Positions 25,330-34,372 of a stretch of 64,000 nt of DNA are shown here, one piece after another. Position numbers and translations under genes: made by a program. The notes below the pieces were generated by a model, which ran no database searches, was not told where the DNA came from, and saw only the letters and a list, made by a program, of their open reading frames with translations. Numbering within the stretch: the first letter of the stretch is position 1; every line of letters starts with the position of its first letter. This DNA is from Thalassospira tepidiphila MCCC 1A03514 (GTDB taxonomy: Bacteria; Pseudomonadota; Alphaproteobacteria; Rhodospirillales; Thalassospiraceae), in NCBI RefSeq assembly GCF_001662875.1, contig NZ_JPVZ01000001.1, positions 1-64,000 on the forward strand. Reading direction: 5' to 3'.

Positions 25330-25366
25330 AAACCCGCCTCGGAGCAATCCGGGCGGGTTTGGTTTT
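25330..25366 (+). terminator. Rho-independent terminator of rpsU
   Basis: AAACCCGCC (25330-25338) pairs with GGCGGGTTT (25352-25360), then GG and a T run. Confidence 0.85.
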
Positions 25367-25407
25367 TTCTGGGCCTTGGCCGCAATCATGACCTGATCAA
25401 GAATTGA

Positions 25408-26172
25408 TCAAGCGGCCTTGCAGATCGAGTTGCCACCATCGGCCAGCATTGCCGTGCCGGTCACAAAGCTTGAATGATCAGATGCCAGGAACAAGGCCGC
25501 TTTGGCGATTTCAGTTGGCTCTGCAATCCGGCCAAGGGCGTGGAACTTTTCCACCATTGCCCGTGCTTCCGGATCATTGGCAAAGCTTGCCGCCATTGGC
25601 GTATCAGTCCCGCCCGGCAACAACGCATTTACCCGCACATTGGCGCCGCCATATTCCACGGCCAGACATTGGGCCATCCCGATCAGGCCCATTTTACTTG
25701 CCGCATAGGCCGTCATGCCCGGCAGGCCAATGGTATGCCCAACAAATGTAGAGGTAAAAATAACCGATCCGCCGCCGCATTTGGCAATCGCGGGCATCTG
25801 GTATTTCGCCCCGAACATGGCTGATGTCAGATTGGTTCGAATGGTTTTCTCCCACTCCCCAACATCAATATCGCTCAGCGCACCGGGTGATCCGAGGGTT
25901 CCGGCATTGTTGAACCCCACATCAAGCCCGCCATATTCACCAATCGCGGCATCAACCAATGCCTTGGCAAACGCCTCGTCGCAGACATCCCCGGCAAGGG
26001 CAAATGCCTTGCCACCTGCCCCATTGATTTCCGTCACAACCTGATCAAGCCGATCTTCCGAGCGCGCCGCAAGCACAAGCTTTGCCCCTTCCCGGGCAAA
26101 CAGTTTGGCCGATGCAGCGCCGATCCCGGAACTTGCACCGGTGATGATGACAACCTTGTCTTCAAGCAACAT
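25408..26172 (-). CDS. SDR family oxidoreductase
   Basis: Classical short-chain dehydrogenase/reductase of 254 residues using NAD(H) or NADP(H). The cofactor motif TGASSGIG lies near residue 12 and GFNNAG near 90. The catalytic set is a serine in the FTSTFVGH stretch and YAASKMGL. The C-terminal PGGTDTPMA and ASSFVTGTAMLADGG are standard for the family. The ATG at 26172 is the only suitable start. It stands alone on the minus strand, so the substrate is unknown. Confidence 0.9.
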   Translation of the reverse strand: MLLEDKVVIITGASSGIGAASAKLFAREGAKLVLAARSEDRLDQVVTEINGAGGKAFALAGDVCDEAFAKALVDAAIGEYGGLDVGFNNAGTLGSPGALSDIDVGEWEKTIRTNLTSAMFGAKYQMPAIAKCGGGSVIFTSTFVGHTIGLPGMTAYAASKMGLIGMAQCLAVEYGGANVRVNALLPGGTDTPMAASFANDPEARAMVEKFHALGRIAEPTEIAKAALFLASDHSSFVTGTAMLADGGNSICKAA

Positions 26173-26319
26173 GATCTATCCAATCCATCTGGCACCGGCC
26201 CAGTTGACTGAGCGGTGCGGTTAACGATGGCAAAAGGATATGGGGCAGAGCCCAGTGTTGCTCGCCGGTTTCGGACCTGACGTTCAATGCCTCAATCAAA
26301 GGCACGTCAATTGGCGACA

Positions 26320-26907
26320 TCAGTTCCCAGAAACCCACGCCCGGATGTCATCCATCATTGTGGGCTCATAGCCAATCGGATCTGGCATCGGCTTAGACCG
26401 CACAATGATGCCCGACTGGGTGCGATAGACGGTATAAAGCGTATCTTGTCTGATATCGGTAAAGGTAGAACTGCCATATTCGGCATCGACCAGGAAATTC
26501 CATTCCGCCAGATAGTTCATCAGATCAAGCGCATCGCCCTGCCCCAGATCATAGGCCATCTTCGGCTTGGTGTTTTCATCATTGATGTCGCGATATCGCC
26601 CCTCAAAGCGCACCAGCTTATAGCGGGCATCCATGCCCATCACATTGGCCCACGGTTTGAGCTTGATGAATTCGGCATCAATCCGCCACTGATCACCATA
26701 AATCTCAAAGATGCCGACATCCCCGCCTTCGCCCGCCGCCAGATGCGCCTCGAACAAATTGTCCTCAATCGGCTCGAAATACATCTTGGCAATCGGCTCC
26801 TCGGCCGTCAGCCGGACATAGGTCAGGATCGTCAGCCCCATGGACGCCACCAGCGCCACGGACAGCACAACCACCAAAAGCAGAGAAACCCGTACCAACC
26901 GAAACAT
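26320..26907 (-). CDS. Unknown membrane-anchored protein
   Basis: 195 residues; I do not recognise a named domain. A single strong membrane segment at 4-30 (LVRVSLLLVVVLSVALVASMGLTILTY) leaves a periplasmic domain of about 160 residues. That domain is rich in aromatic and acidic residues, with FEIYGDQWRIDAEFIKLKPWANVMGMDARYKLVRFEGRYRD as a well-structured core. It has no cysteines and no obvious catalytic motif. Proteins of this general look occur in other marine proteobacteria without a firm function. It is monocistronic and divergent from nothing. Confidence 0.7.
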   Translation of the reverse strand: MFRLVRVSLLLVVVLSVALVASMGLTILTYVRLTAEEPIAKMYFEPIEDNLFEAHLAAGEGGDVGIFEIYGDQWRIDAEFIKLKPWANVMGMDARYKLVRFEGRYRDINDENTKPKMAYDLGQGDALDLMNYLAEWNFLVDAEYGSSTFTDIRQDTLYTVYRTQSGIIVRSKPMPDPIGYEPTMMDDIRAWVSGN

Positions 26908-26970
26908 GCGACCTTCCGAACCAAAACTTCAGGGCGAAGCATGACAGAACTATAAGACGTTGTAGCGCCG

Positions 26971-27002
26971 AAAAAAAGGCGGCCCCATCGGAGCCGCCTT
27001 TT
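26971..27002 (-). terminator. Rho-independent terminator of the pnt operon
   Basis: AAAAGGCGGC (26974-26983) pairs with GCCGCCTTTT (26993-27002). The minus strand ends in a run of seven Ts. It lies 25 bases after pntB. Confidence 0.9.
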
Positions 27003-27026
27003 GTCGTTTCAAACCGTATGGTCTGA

Positions 27027-28424
27027 TCAGTTATCGAGATGCATGACGATTTCTTCGCACATCTTTTTGGCGTCGCCGAACAGCATCATGGTGTTGTCCT
27101 TGAAGAACAGTTCGTTCTGGATGCCTGCGTAACCCGCTGACATGCCGCGTTTGACGAACAGGACCGTTTTTGCCTTTTCGACTTCAAGGATCGGCATGCC
27201 GAAGATCGGGCTGGCCGGGTCGGTTTTGGCTGCCGGGTTGGTAATGTCGTTTGCACCAATCACGAAGGCAACGTCAGCCGATCCGAAATCACGGTTGATT
27301 TCTTCCATTTCCAGCACGTCGTCATAAGGCACGCTGGCCTCGGCCAGAAGCACGTTCATGTGACCCGGCATACGTCCGGCCACCGGATGGATGGCGTAGC
27401 GGACTTTGACACCCTCGGCTTTAAGGATATCAGCCATTTCACGCAGCGCATGCTGTGCCTGTGCGACGGCCATGCCATAGCCCGGCACGATGATGACACT
27501 CGATGCGTTCTTCATGATGAAGGATGCATCATCGGCCGATCCGGATTTGACCGAACGATCACCATCGCCACCAGCACCTGCGGCTGCTTCGCCCTCTGCG
27601 CCAAAGCCACCAAAGATGACATTGAAGATCGAGCGGTTCATGCCCTTGCACATGATGTAGGACAGGATCGCACCCGATGCACCGACAAGCGCCCCGGTAA
27701 TGATCAGCGCACTGTTCTGAAGCGTAAAGCCGATGCCGCATGCCGCCCAACCCGAGTACGAGTTCAGCATGGAAACAACGACCGGCATGTCTGCGCCGCC
27801 AATCGGAATGATCAGCGTAACACCCAGAACAAGGGCAAGTGCAACAAGGATCCAGAAGGCCATATGGCTTTCGGTCACCACAAGGATGACACCAAAGACG
27901 ACGATGGCAATCCCGATGGCAAGGTTAAGCATATGCTGCCCCTTGAACCGGACAGGCGTGCCTGAAACGATGCCCTGCAACTTACCGAACGCAATCAAGG
28001 AGCCGGTAAAGGTAATCGCACCAATCGCAACACCAAGGCCCATTTCAATCAGGCTGGCCGCACCGATATTACCCGCCGTTCCGATGCCATAGGCACCCGG
28101 CGAATAAAGGGCGGCGCCGGCGACAAACACGGCCGCCAGACCAACCAGCGAGTGGAAGGCTGCAACAAGTTGTGGCAGGGCGGTCATCTGGATCTTGAGC
28201 GCGATGACCGTACCGATGGCACCACCGATCAGAATACCGACGATGATGGTTGTGTATGACAGCACGGCCGGGCTTGCCAGCGTGGTAAAGATGGCAATTG
28301 CCATACCCACCATGCCAAGGATATTCCCGGTCCGGGCCGATTCAGGTGACGAAAGTCCGCGCAACGAAAGAATGAAGCAGACCGAGGCCACCAGATACAG
28401 GAAAGCCGATAGGTTTTCCGACAT
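27027..28424 (-). CDS. pntB: NAD(P) transhydrogenase subunit beta
   Basis: Beta subunit of the proton-translocating nicotinamide nucleotide transhydrogenase. It couples hydride transfer from NADH to NADP+ with proton entry and supplies NADPH. The first half (about 1-265) holds the membrane helices of domain II. The C-terminal third is the NADP(H)-binding domain III, with [18 protein letters not shown], then [30 protein letters not shown] and [10 protein letters not shown]. 465 residues, full length. Last gene of a three-gene operon with 12 bases after pntAB and RBS AGGGGGAA. Confidence 0.96.
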   Translation of the reverse strand: MSENLSAFLYLVASVCFILSLRGLSSPESARTGNILGMVGMAIAIFTTLASPAVLSYTTIIVGILIGGAIGTVIALKIQMTALPQLVAAFHSLVGLAAVFVAGAALYSPGAYGIGTAGNIGAASLIEMGLGVAIGAITFTGSLIAFGKLQGIVSGTPVRFKGQHMLNLAIGIAIVVFGVILVVTESHMAFWILVALALVLGVTLIIPIGGADMPVVVSMLNSYSGWAACGIGFTLQNSALIITGALVGASGAILSYIMCKGMNRSIFNVIFGGFGAEGEAAAGAGGDGDRSVKSGSADDASFIMKNASSVIIVPGYGMAVAQAQHALREMADILKAEGVKVRYAIHPVAGRMPGHMNVLLAEASVPYDDVLEMEEINRDFGSADVAFVIGANDITNPAAKTDPASPIFGMPILEVEKAKTVLFVKRGMSAGYAGIQNELFFKDNTMMLFGDAKKMCEEIVMHLDN

Positions 28425-28436
28425 TGTGTGTTCCCC

Positions 28437-28868
28437 CTACTTCTTTTTCTTGAACATATGCAGCATGCGTTGGGCGACGATGAAGCCACCGAATATGTTG
28501 ACCGAGGCCAACACCACCGCAATGAAGCCCATCATCTTGGAGAAGTTCATCTCCACCGGGCCTGCTGCCAGAAGCGCACCGACGATAATCACCGACGAAA
28601 TGGCGTTGGTCACAGCCATCAGAGGTGAATGAAGGGCCGGGGTAACTTTCCACACGACGTAATAGCCAACAAAGCAGGCCAAGACGAAAACGGTCAGGCC
28701 AAGGACCGTCGGGCTAACCCCCGATCCCTGTACAGCGACCGCGGCCGTGCCAGCGGCATCGGACGCGCCACTTGCCAGACTGTCGGCAAGCTTTGCGGCC
28801 TTTTCCGCAAGGCCAAGGGCGGCATCGCGGAGTTCATTTGCATTCTGGGCTACGGATTGATCAGCCAT
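28437..28868 (-). CDS. pntAB: NAD(P) transhydrogenase membrane subunit alpha-2
   Basis: Small membrane subunit that carries the first part of transhydrogenase domain II. 143 residues. A soluble alanine-rich N-terminal extension (about 1-45) precedes three membrane helices in the region 50-135, with conserved [20 protein letters not shown] and [17 protein letters not shown]. It starts at the ATG at 28868 after GGAGGAGG and overlaps the end of pntAA by 8 bases. The split alpha subunit matches Rhodospirillum rubrum and is not a frameshift. Confidence 0.94.
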   Translation of the reverse strand: MADQSVAQNANELRDAALGLAEKAAKLADSLASGASDAAGTAAVAVQGSGVSPTVLGLTVFVLACFVGYYVVWKVTPALHSPLMAVTNAISSVIIVGALLAAGPVEMNFSKMMGFIAVVLASVNIFGGFIVAQRMLHMFKKKK

Positions 28869-30024
28869 TTGCGACCTCCTCCCCGCCGAATTTCGGATGA
28901 ACGACCTTTCCATCATGGGTCAGGCGCGTCTCGGCGATGATCTGGTCCTCGCCATTAAACGACAGCGTGCCTTTGTCCTTATCGACAGAAAGGGTGATGA
29001 AGTTCAAAAGGTTCTTGGCATACATCGCCGTTGCATCGGTTGCGACGGAACTGGTGATGTTGGCAGGACCAATCAGCTTGACGCCATTATCGGTCATCAC
29101 CGTTTCACCAAGTTTCACACCGGCGACGTTGCCACCACGTTCAGCCGCCAGGTCAATAACGACCGAGCCCGGCTTCATGCCCGCCACCATATCGGCGGTG
29201 ACGATTTCCGGTGCCGGACGGCCCGGAATAAGGGCCGTGGTAATGACGATGTCGGTTTTGGTCAGAACCTCTTTCAGCTTTTCAGCCTGTTTTTTCTTGT
29301 AGTCGTCCGACATTTCCTTGGCGTAGCCGCCGGAAGTTTCGGCATCAGATGCCGTGTCGTCTTCGACTTCAATAAAGGTCCCGCCAAGCGACTGAACCTG
29401 TTCCTTCACCGCCGGGCGCACATCAAATGCCGATACAACGGCACCAAGGCGCTTGGCCGTTGCAATCGCCTGAAGGCCGGCAACACCGGCCCCGACCACG
29501 ACAACGCGTGCAGGTGCAAGTGTGCCCGCTGCCGTCATCATCATCGGATAGATACGGCCAAATTCATGGGCGGCATCCAGAACGGCGCGATAACCCGCCA
29601 GGTTGGATTGCGAGGACAGCACATCCATCGACTGTGCGCGTGAAATACGCGGCATCAGTTCCATCGAATAACCATCAACACCGGCCTTTGCCATCGCCTC
29701 GATCAGGTCCTTGCGATCATAGGGCTCAAGCAGGGCCACAACAGCGGCCCCCTTTTTATAGGCGGTTAATTCGTTGGTTTTGCCGTCAATGACAGGTGGG
29801 CGCACCTTGAAGATGACATCAGCATCCTTCACGGTGGTTTTCATTGTTTTGGCAATGGTTGCACCAGCATCGACAAAGCGATCATCCGGTATGGCGGCGT
29901 CTATTCCGGCGCCAGCCTCGATTGCAACGTCAAACCCCAGAGCCTTAAGCTTTTTCACGGTCTCTGGCGTGACGGCAACGCGCTTTTCCCCGGGCCATAT
30001 TTCCTTTGGAACGGCCAGTTTCAT
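28861..30024 (-). CDS. pntAA: NAD(P) transhydrogenase subunit alpha-1
   Basis: Soluble NAD(H)-binding domain I of the transhydrogenase. 387 residues beginning [26 protein letters not shown], as in alanine dehydrogenase relatives. The Rossmann motif [23 protein letters not shown] lies near residue 175, and the mobile loop region and [34 protein letters not shown] follow. GGAGG lies eight bases before the ATG. First gene of the operon pntAA-pntAB-pntB, transcribed from the long gap upstream. Confidence 0.95.
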   Translation of the reverse strand: MKLAVPKEIWPGEKRVAVTPETVKKLKALGFDVAIEAGAGIDAAIPDDRFVDAGATIAKTMKTTVKDADVIFKVRPPVIDGKTNELTAYKKGAAVVALLEPYDRKDLIEAMAKAGVDGYSMELMPRISRAQSMDVLSSQSNLAGYRAVLDAAHEFGRIYPMMMTAAGTLAPARVVVVGAGVAGLQAIATAKRLGAVVSAFDVRPAVKEQVQSLGGTFIEVEDDTASDAETSGGYAKEMSDDYKKKQAEKLKEVLTKTDIVITTALIPGRPAPEIVTADMVAGMKPGSVVIDLAAERGGNVAGVKLGETVMTDNGVKLIGPANITSSVATDATAMYAKNLLNFITLSVDKDKGTLSFNGEDQIIAETRLTHDGKVVHPKFGGEEVANG

Positions 30025-30798
30025 CGCGTTTGACCTCCTTCCCTAAATGATTGGTCAGTTTGACAATCCGTCTTCATTCAAAGCAACCGGTTCCAGAACG
30101 TCATTTCGCGTTCCTTTCGGACCGATCACCGGGCAACCCTTGTCCAGTTCAAATCATCCGGGCCAGCACACCTAACACCTAAAGCGGCCCGAAAAAGAAA
30201 AAGGCGGTTCTTCAGCAATCGCAGAAGAAACCGCCCACTTTCCCACCACGCATTACAAGGCAAAAACCTTGCTGACATATCAGGTCCCACCCGCCATTGG
30301 TGCTCAGGACAAACAATCAATGACGCCCTGCATGTCTGCGTTGAAAGCAAGATGCGATTTCTGATCGGCAACCACAATCCGAAAAACCGACAAAAAAGCA
30401 CTTTAACTTTATATCAGTTAATATATCGAAAAATCCATTATGTGCGGAAATTCGCACATTTCATTTCCATTATGGAACAGGTCCTGATCCGGATCGTCAC
30501 ACAATAGAACGTTGATTTTTGGCAGTTTCCCCTGTTTTCGCCTCACGTTGTAAGTGAATATTATCTTACAAATAAACGCCCAAGTCTTCATTTATTCCCA
30601 AATGGGCACGCAACAGGGAACGTTGCAAACGCAAAAAGGTTCGCAAAAATATTCTCGCTTTTTGGGAAACCAAACCGGATCAGACAGCAAAAATCGGATT
30701 TTCTATCGCGCAATTTGCCCAAACGGGTGCTCGACTCTGCATTGAAAAGTCGACTCGCTTGGGGGGCCGGATAGGTTGGTGAATGCGCCTTGCGCGCC
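30025..30798. other. Long non-coding gap upstream of pntAA
   Basis: 774 bases without a supportable gene. Visible: CAAGG/CCTTG at 30256-30271; TTAACT/AGTTAA at 30403-30421; a perfect ATGTGCG/CGCACAT repeat at 30440-30459; and a terminator on the minus strand at 30191-30235. The part from 30400 to 30700 is AT-rich. It must hold the pnt promoter and the 3' end of the UbiB-like operon, and may also encode a small RNA on the minus strand. Confidence 0.5.
30191..30235 (-). terminator. Rho-independent terminator in the pnt upstream gap
   Basis: GGCGGTTCTTC (30203-30213) pairs with GAAG-A-AACCGCC (30224-30235), 11 pairs with one bulge. The minus-strand tail is TTTTTCTTTTTC. The nearest upstream minus-strand gene ends at 30799, some 560 bases away. 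Confidence 0.75.
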
Positions 30799-32178
30799 TT
30801 ATTGGTCGGGGCGCTCCAAACCGATCTGGGTCAGTGCATCTTTTTGACGGGCTTCAAGTTTTGCCAAGTCAAAATCGCCGACAAGATCGTTAAACAGGCG
30901 ATACCAGTTCACCTCTGCATCAAGACGCAGGAACACCGCGCCAAGCCCGACTGCCGCGCGGTCAACCAGAACGAATTCACGGGGTGGTTTGACGCCGCCG
31001 ACACGGCGGAGTTCCTGATGCACCTTGCCCGCGACCTCCGCGCCATAGGCGACAGAGTTGGTTTCCCCCATCTTACGTTCGCGGTCATCCAGGATCGGGC
31101 CATAAACAAAGCTGGCCCAGATGTTCAACACATCAATCAGTTCGCGCGACGGGTTCTCAAAGCCCCAGCTTTCATAAGCTGAAACGGCCTTTTCCTCGTC
31201 CTCGTCACGAAGGGCTTCATAAAGCGTAATCACCGCTCTTACGAAGTCAGGCTTGAAAATGCGGATACAGCCGAAATCCAAAAGATTGACCGAAAGGTCA
31301 TCCCGCAGGGTGTAATTGCCCAGATGCGGATCGCCATGGATCACCCCATAACGATAAAATGGCACATACCAGGCGCGAAACATATTAAGCGCCACCTGAT
31401 TGCGCGCATCCTGATCGGGATCGCTTTCAAGGAAGTGTTTGAATTTCTGCCCGGTTTGCCAAGTCATGGTCAAAAGCCGTTTGGTGGTAAGCTCATCGAC
31501 CGGTTCGGGCACATGAACACAATCCTCATCGGCCAGCATATGGCGATAAAGGCGCATATGCTTGGCTTCACGCTCATAATCAAGTTCTTCGCGCAGGCGG
31601 GCAGTCAGTTCTTCCTGAATGTTTTGTGCATCAATCGCGCTGTCATAGCGCTTGTAGATCGCAAAGGCTGCGCGCAGTTGCTTAAGGTCGGCCTCAACCG
31701 TTGCCGACATATCCGGGTATTGCAGCTTGCACGCCACATCGCGCCCATCAGGCAGGACTGCCTTGTGCACCTGCCCAAGTGACGCGGCCGCCACAGCATC
31801 GTGGCTGAATTCGGTGAATTTCGATTGCCATCCCGCCCCCAGTTCGCTTCGCATGCGGCGTTTGACAAACAGCCAGCCCATGCTGGGCGCGTCCGCCTGA
31901 AGTTCGGCCAGGGCCTGGGTATATTCCTTGGGCAGGGCATCGGGGATGGTCGACAGGATCTGCGCAACCTTCATTAACGGACCCTTGAGCCCGCCAAGGG
32001 CAGAAGTCAGTTCGGCGGCGTATTTGGCATGATCAATCTCGCCGCCGAACATTTTCCCGGTGGCAGGGCGCGCGGCCAGCTTGCTGGCCGATGCGCCCAC
32101 CCGTGCATAACGACGAACCCGCCCGCCAAACCTGTTTTCCTCGTTTGCGGCGGTATAATCATCGTCGTTATCACTCAT
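30799..32178 (-). CDS. ABC1/UbiB-family atypical kinase
   Basis: Member of the AarF/ABC1/UbiB (COQ8) family, protein-kinase-like ATPases linked to ubiquinone synthesis. 459 residues. The N-terminal family helix reads LKGPLMKVAQILSTIPDALP, where the KxGQ motif is KVAQ. The alanine-rich loop replacing the P-loop is AAASLGQVH, the invariant lysine lies in VACKLQYP, and the catalytic segment reads GVIHGDPHLGNYTL and LLDFGC. No C-terminal membrane helices, unlike E. coli UbiB, so it belongs to another clade. It lies one base after the M3 peptidase gene. Confidence 0.87.
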   Translation of the reverse strand: MSDNDDDYTAANEENRFGGRVRRYARVGASASKLAARPATGKMFGGEIDHAKYAAELTSALGGLKGPLMKVAQILSTIPDALPKEYTQALAELQADAPSMGWLFVKRRMRSELGAGWQSKFTEFSHDAVAAASLGQVHKAVLPDGRDVACKLQYPDMSATVEADLKQLRAAFAIYKRYDSAIDAQNIQEELTARLREELDYEREAKHMRLYRHMLADEDCVHVPEPVDELTTKRLLTMTWQTGQKFKHFLESDPDQDARNQVALNMFRAWYVPFYRYGVIHGDPHLGNYTLRDDLSVNLLDFGCIRIFKPDFVRAVITLYEALRDEDEEKAVSAYESWGFENPSRELIDVLNIWASFVYGPILDDRERKMGETNSVAYGAEVAGKVHQELRRVGGVKPPREFVLVDRAAVGLGAVFLRLDAEVNWYRLFNDLVGDFDLAKLEARQKDALTQIGLERPDQ

Positions 32179-32179
32179 C

Positions 32180-33955
32180 TCAGGAAAGCTCCTCCAGCTC
32201 GTCGATCATGCGTTTGATCATATTAAGGCCCCGCTGCCAGAAGGCCGGGTCCGATGCATCAAGTCCGAACGGTGCCAGAAGTTCCTTGTGCCGTTTGGTG
32301 CCCCCGGCTTTCAGCATATCAAGATACTTCTGCTGGAAGCCGTCTTCGGCACCCTGATAAACGTCATAAAGCGAGTTCACCAGGCAATCGCCAAAGGCAT
32401 AGGCATAAACATAGAACGGCGAATGGATGAAGTGCGGAATATAAGACCAGTAGTACTTGTATTCATCTTCATAGCGGATGGCATCGCCCAGGCTTTCATG
32501 CTGTACGGCGATCCAGATCTCGCAGATCTCATCGACGGTCAATTCACCTTCGCGGCGCTTTTCATGCACCCGCTTTTCAAATTCAAAGAACGCGATCTGA
32601 CGCACGACGGTGTTGAGCATATCCTCAACCTTGCCAGCCAGCATGATGCGCTTCATCTTCGGATCACTTTCCGAACGCAGCATCGACTGGAAGGTCAGCA
32701 TTTCCCCAAACACCGATGCGGTCTCCGCAAGCGTCAGCGGCGTATCAGACAGGAAATAGCCCTGCTCTGCCGCCAGCACCTGATGCACGCCATGGCCCAA
32801 CTCATGGGCAAGCGTCATCACATCACGCGTCTTGCCGTGATAGTTCAAAAGCAGGTACGGATGTGCCGACGGTACAGTCGGATGCGCGAAGGCGCCCGAT
32901 GACTTGCCTGCACGCGGCGGCACATCGATCCACGGGTTATCAAAGAATTTCTGACCAACTTCTGCCAGTTCCGGGGAAAATTCGCCATAGGCCTTAAGAA
33001 CGGTCGAGCGCGCAGTATCCCAGTCGATCTGACGATCATCATCATCAGGTAGCGGCGCGTTACGATCCCAGTAATCAAGCTGATCAACACCAAACCATTT
33101 CGCTTTCAGGCGGTAATAGCGGTGCGACAGATCGGCATGGCTGTTTTTAACGGCGGTATTGAGCGCATCGACAACTTCGTCCTCGACCTGGTTGGACAGG
33201 TTGCGCGACGATACCGGGGTTGGGAATTTACGCAGGCGATCATCAATTTCCTTGTCCTTGGCAAGGGTATTGGTGATGTGCGCCAGAAGCTTGATGTTTT
33301 TGCCCAGAACGTCGCCAATTGATTTCGCGGCCTTTTTGCGATCTTCGACCTTGCTTGATGACAGCATGTTGGCGGCATCTGACATGGTCAGTTCTTCGCC
33401 ATCAATCGGAAAGCGAAGCTCTGCCATGGTCTGATCAAACAGGCGCACCCATGCGGCTGATCCGGCTACGCGGCGTTCGTGCAGGACCTGCTCGACCTCA
33501 TCCGACAGCTGATGCGGGCGGAAGGCACGGTTTTCATCCAACCACGGGCGATAACGACGAAGCGCTTCGCTTTGTTCGTATTTCGCATCCAGCGATGCTT
33601 CTTCGATCCGGTTAATCTCAAGACCAAAGAATAGCGACAGGCTGGAAATGCCGGTCATTTCTTCCTGAACGAACTGATAGAACTGGCCGATGGCTGCGTC
33701 CGAGCTATCCCCGGCATATTTAAGCTGGGCGAACGAGCCGATCTTGCCGCAAATCTCGCTGATGGCTTCGTATTCGACAATGGCGGCTGCCAGCTCATCA
33801 CCGGTCAGGTCGTTAAGTTTGCCCTGATAGCTTTTCTGGAACGCCTGAGAGCGGCTTTTGGCATCATCAAGATCGCGCCGAATATTCGGGTCTTTCAGAT
33901 CGTTATAGAGATCGGTCAGATCCCAGGTCGGCAAATTCTTGTTGATCGCGTTCAT
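32180..33955 (-). CDS. M3 family oligoendopeptidase (PepF type)
   Basis: Cytosolic zinc metallopeptidase that degrades short peptides. The 591 residues show the oligoendopeptidase F layout: an N-terminal helical domain (KSYQGKLNDLTGDELAAAIVEYEAI) and a catalytic half with HELGHGVHQ near residues 380-388. The downstream glutamate lies in TLAETASVFGEML. GGAGG precedes the ATG. It is transcribed ahead of the ABC1 kinase with a one-base gap, so both are in one operon. No signal peptide. Confidence 0.92.
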   Translation of the reverse strand: MNAINKNLPTWDLTDLYNDLKDPNIRRDLDDAKSRSQAFQKSYQGKLNDLTGDELAAAIVEYEAISEICGKIGSFAQLKYAGDSSDAAIGQFYQFVQEEMTGISSLSLFFGLEINRIEEASLDAKYEQSEALRRYRPWLDENRAFRPHQLSDEVEQVLHERRVAGSAAWVRLFDQTMAELRFPIDGEELTMSDAANMLSSSKVEDRKKAAKSIGDVLGKNIKLLAHITNTLAKDKEIDDRLRKFPTPVSSRNLSNQVEDEVVDALNTAVKNSHADLSHRYYRLKAKWFGVDQLDYWDRNAPLPDDDDRQIDWDTARSTVLKAYGEFSPELAEVGQKFFDNPWIDVPPRAGKSSGAFAHPTVPSAHPYLLLNYHGKTRDVMTLAHELGHGVHQVLAAEQGYFLSDTPLTLAETASVFGEMLTFQSMLRSESDPKMKRIMLAGKVEDMLNTVVRQIAFFEFEKRVHEKRREGELTVDEICEIWIAVQHESLGDAIRYEDEYKYYWSYIPHFIHSPFYVYAYAFGDCLVNSLYDVYQGAEDGFQQKYLDMLKAGGTKRHKELLAPFGLDASDPAFWQRGLNMIKRMIDELEELS

Positions 33956-34372
33956 TTGTCCTCCAGACAGTCTCTTTGATCATCCTGACCCGATATATAG
34001 CCTGTCAAAGCCATAGCACCAGACCTGTTGACAGATACGGTTTCAAATTGCTGGCTCGATCATATCGTTCCTTGCAACATCGACAACCGCAAAGCCATAT
34101 CCAGCCCAAACAAACTGCAATTTGCAGTACACTTGCACCGGAACAAGGCATTGAAACGCACGTTGCTGTGATATCGGTGACAATTCGGACTTTAAAATGT
34201 CATTTTCAGGCTGCGCAATTGTGCAATCCCTGATAACAAATTTATCTTGGAACGTTCGTTTATTCCAATCTGCGCGGCCGTTGTGCAGGTATAAGGTTTA
34301 TTGCAACGTCCCCATCAGGGCAGCACAAAGATTGCCCGTTCCCGGGATCAAAAAGTGAGGCAAGGAAACGTC
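33956..34372. other. Divergent control region between pepF and acyl-CoA synthetase genes
   Basis: 417 bases with no gene. Operator-like repeats are seen: ACTGCAA-T-TTGCAGT at 34114-34128; TTGGAA/TTCCAA at 34247-34268, which contains the palindrome GAACGTTC; and a partial GCGCAATTGTGC at 34213-34224. The second lies about 105 bases before the synthetase start, where a repressor site would be expected. No regulator can be named. Confidence 0.45.

Noticed and set aside
28437..30024. pntA broken by a frameshift
   Set aside because: Split alpha subunits are normal in Rhodospirillum-type transhydrogenases; each part has its own RBS and start.
30554..30745. A 63-codon frame in the pnt upstream gap
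   Set aside because: No RBS, low-complexity Gln/Ser/Asn composition, no recognisable domain.
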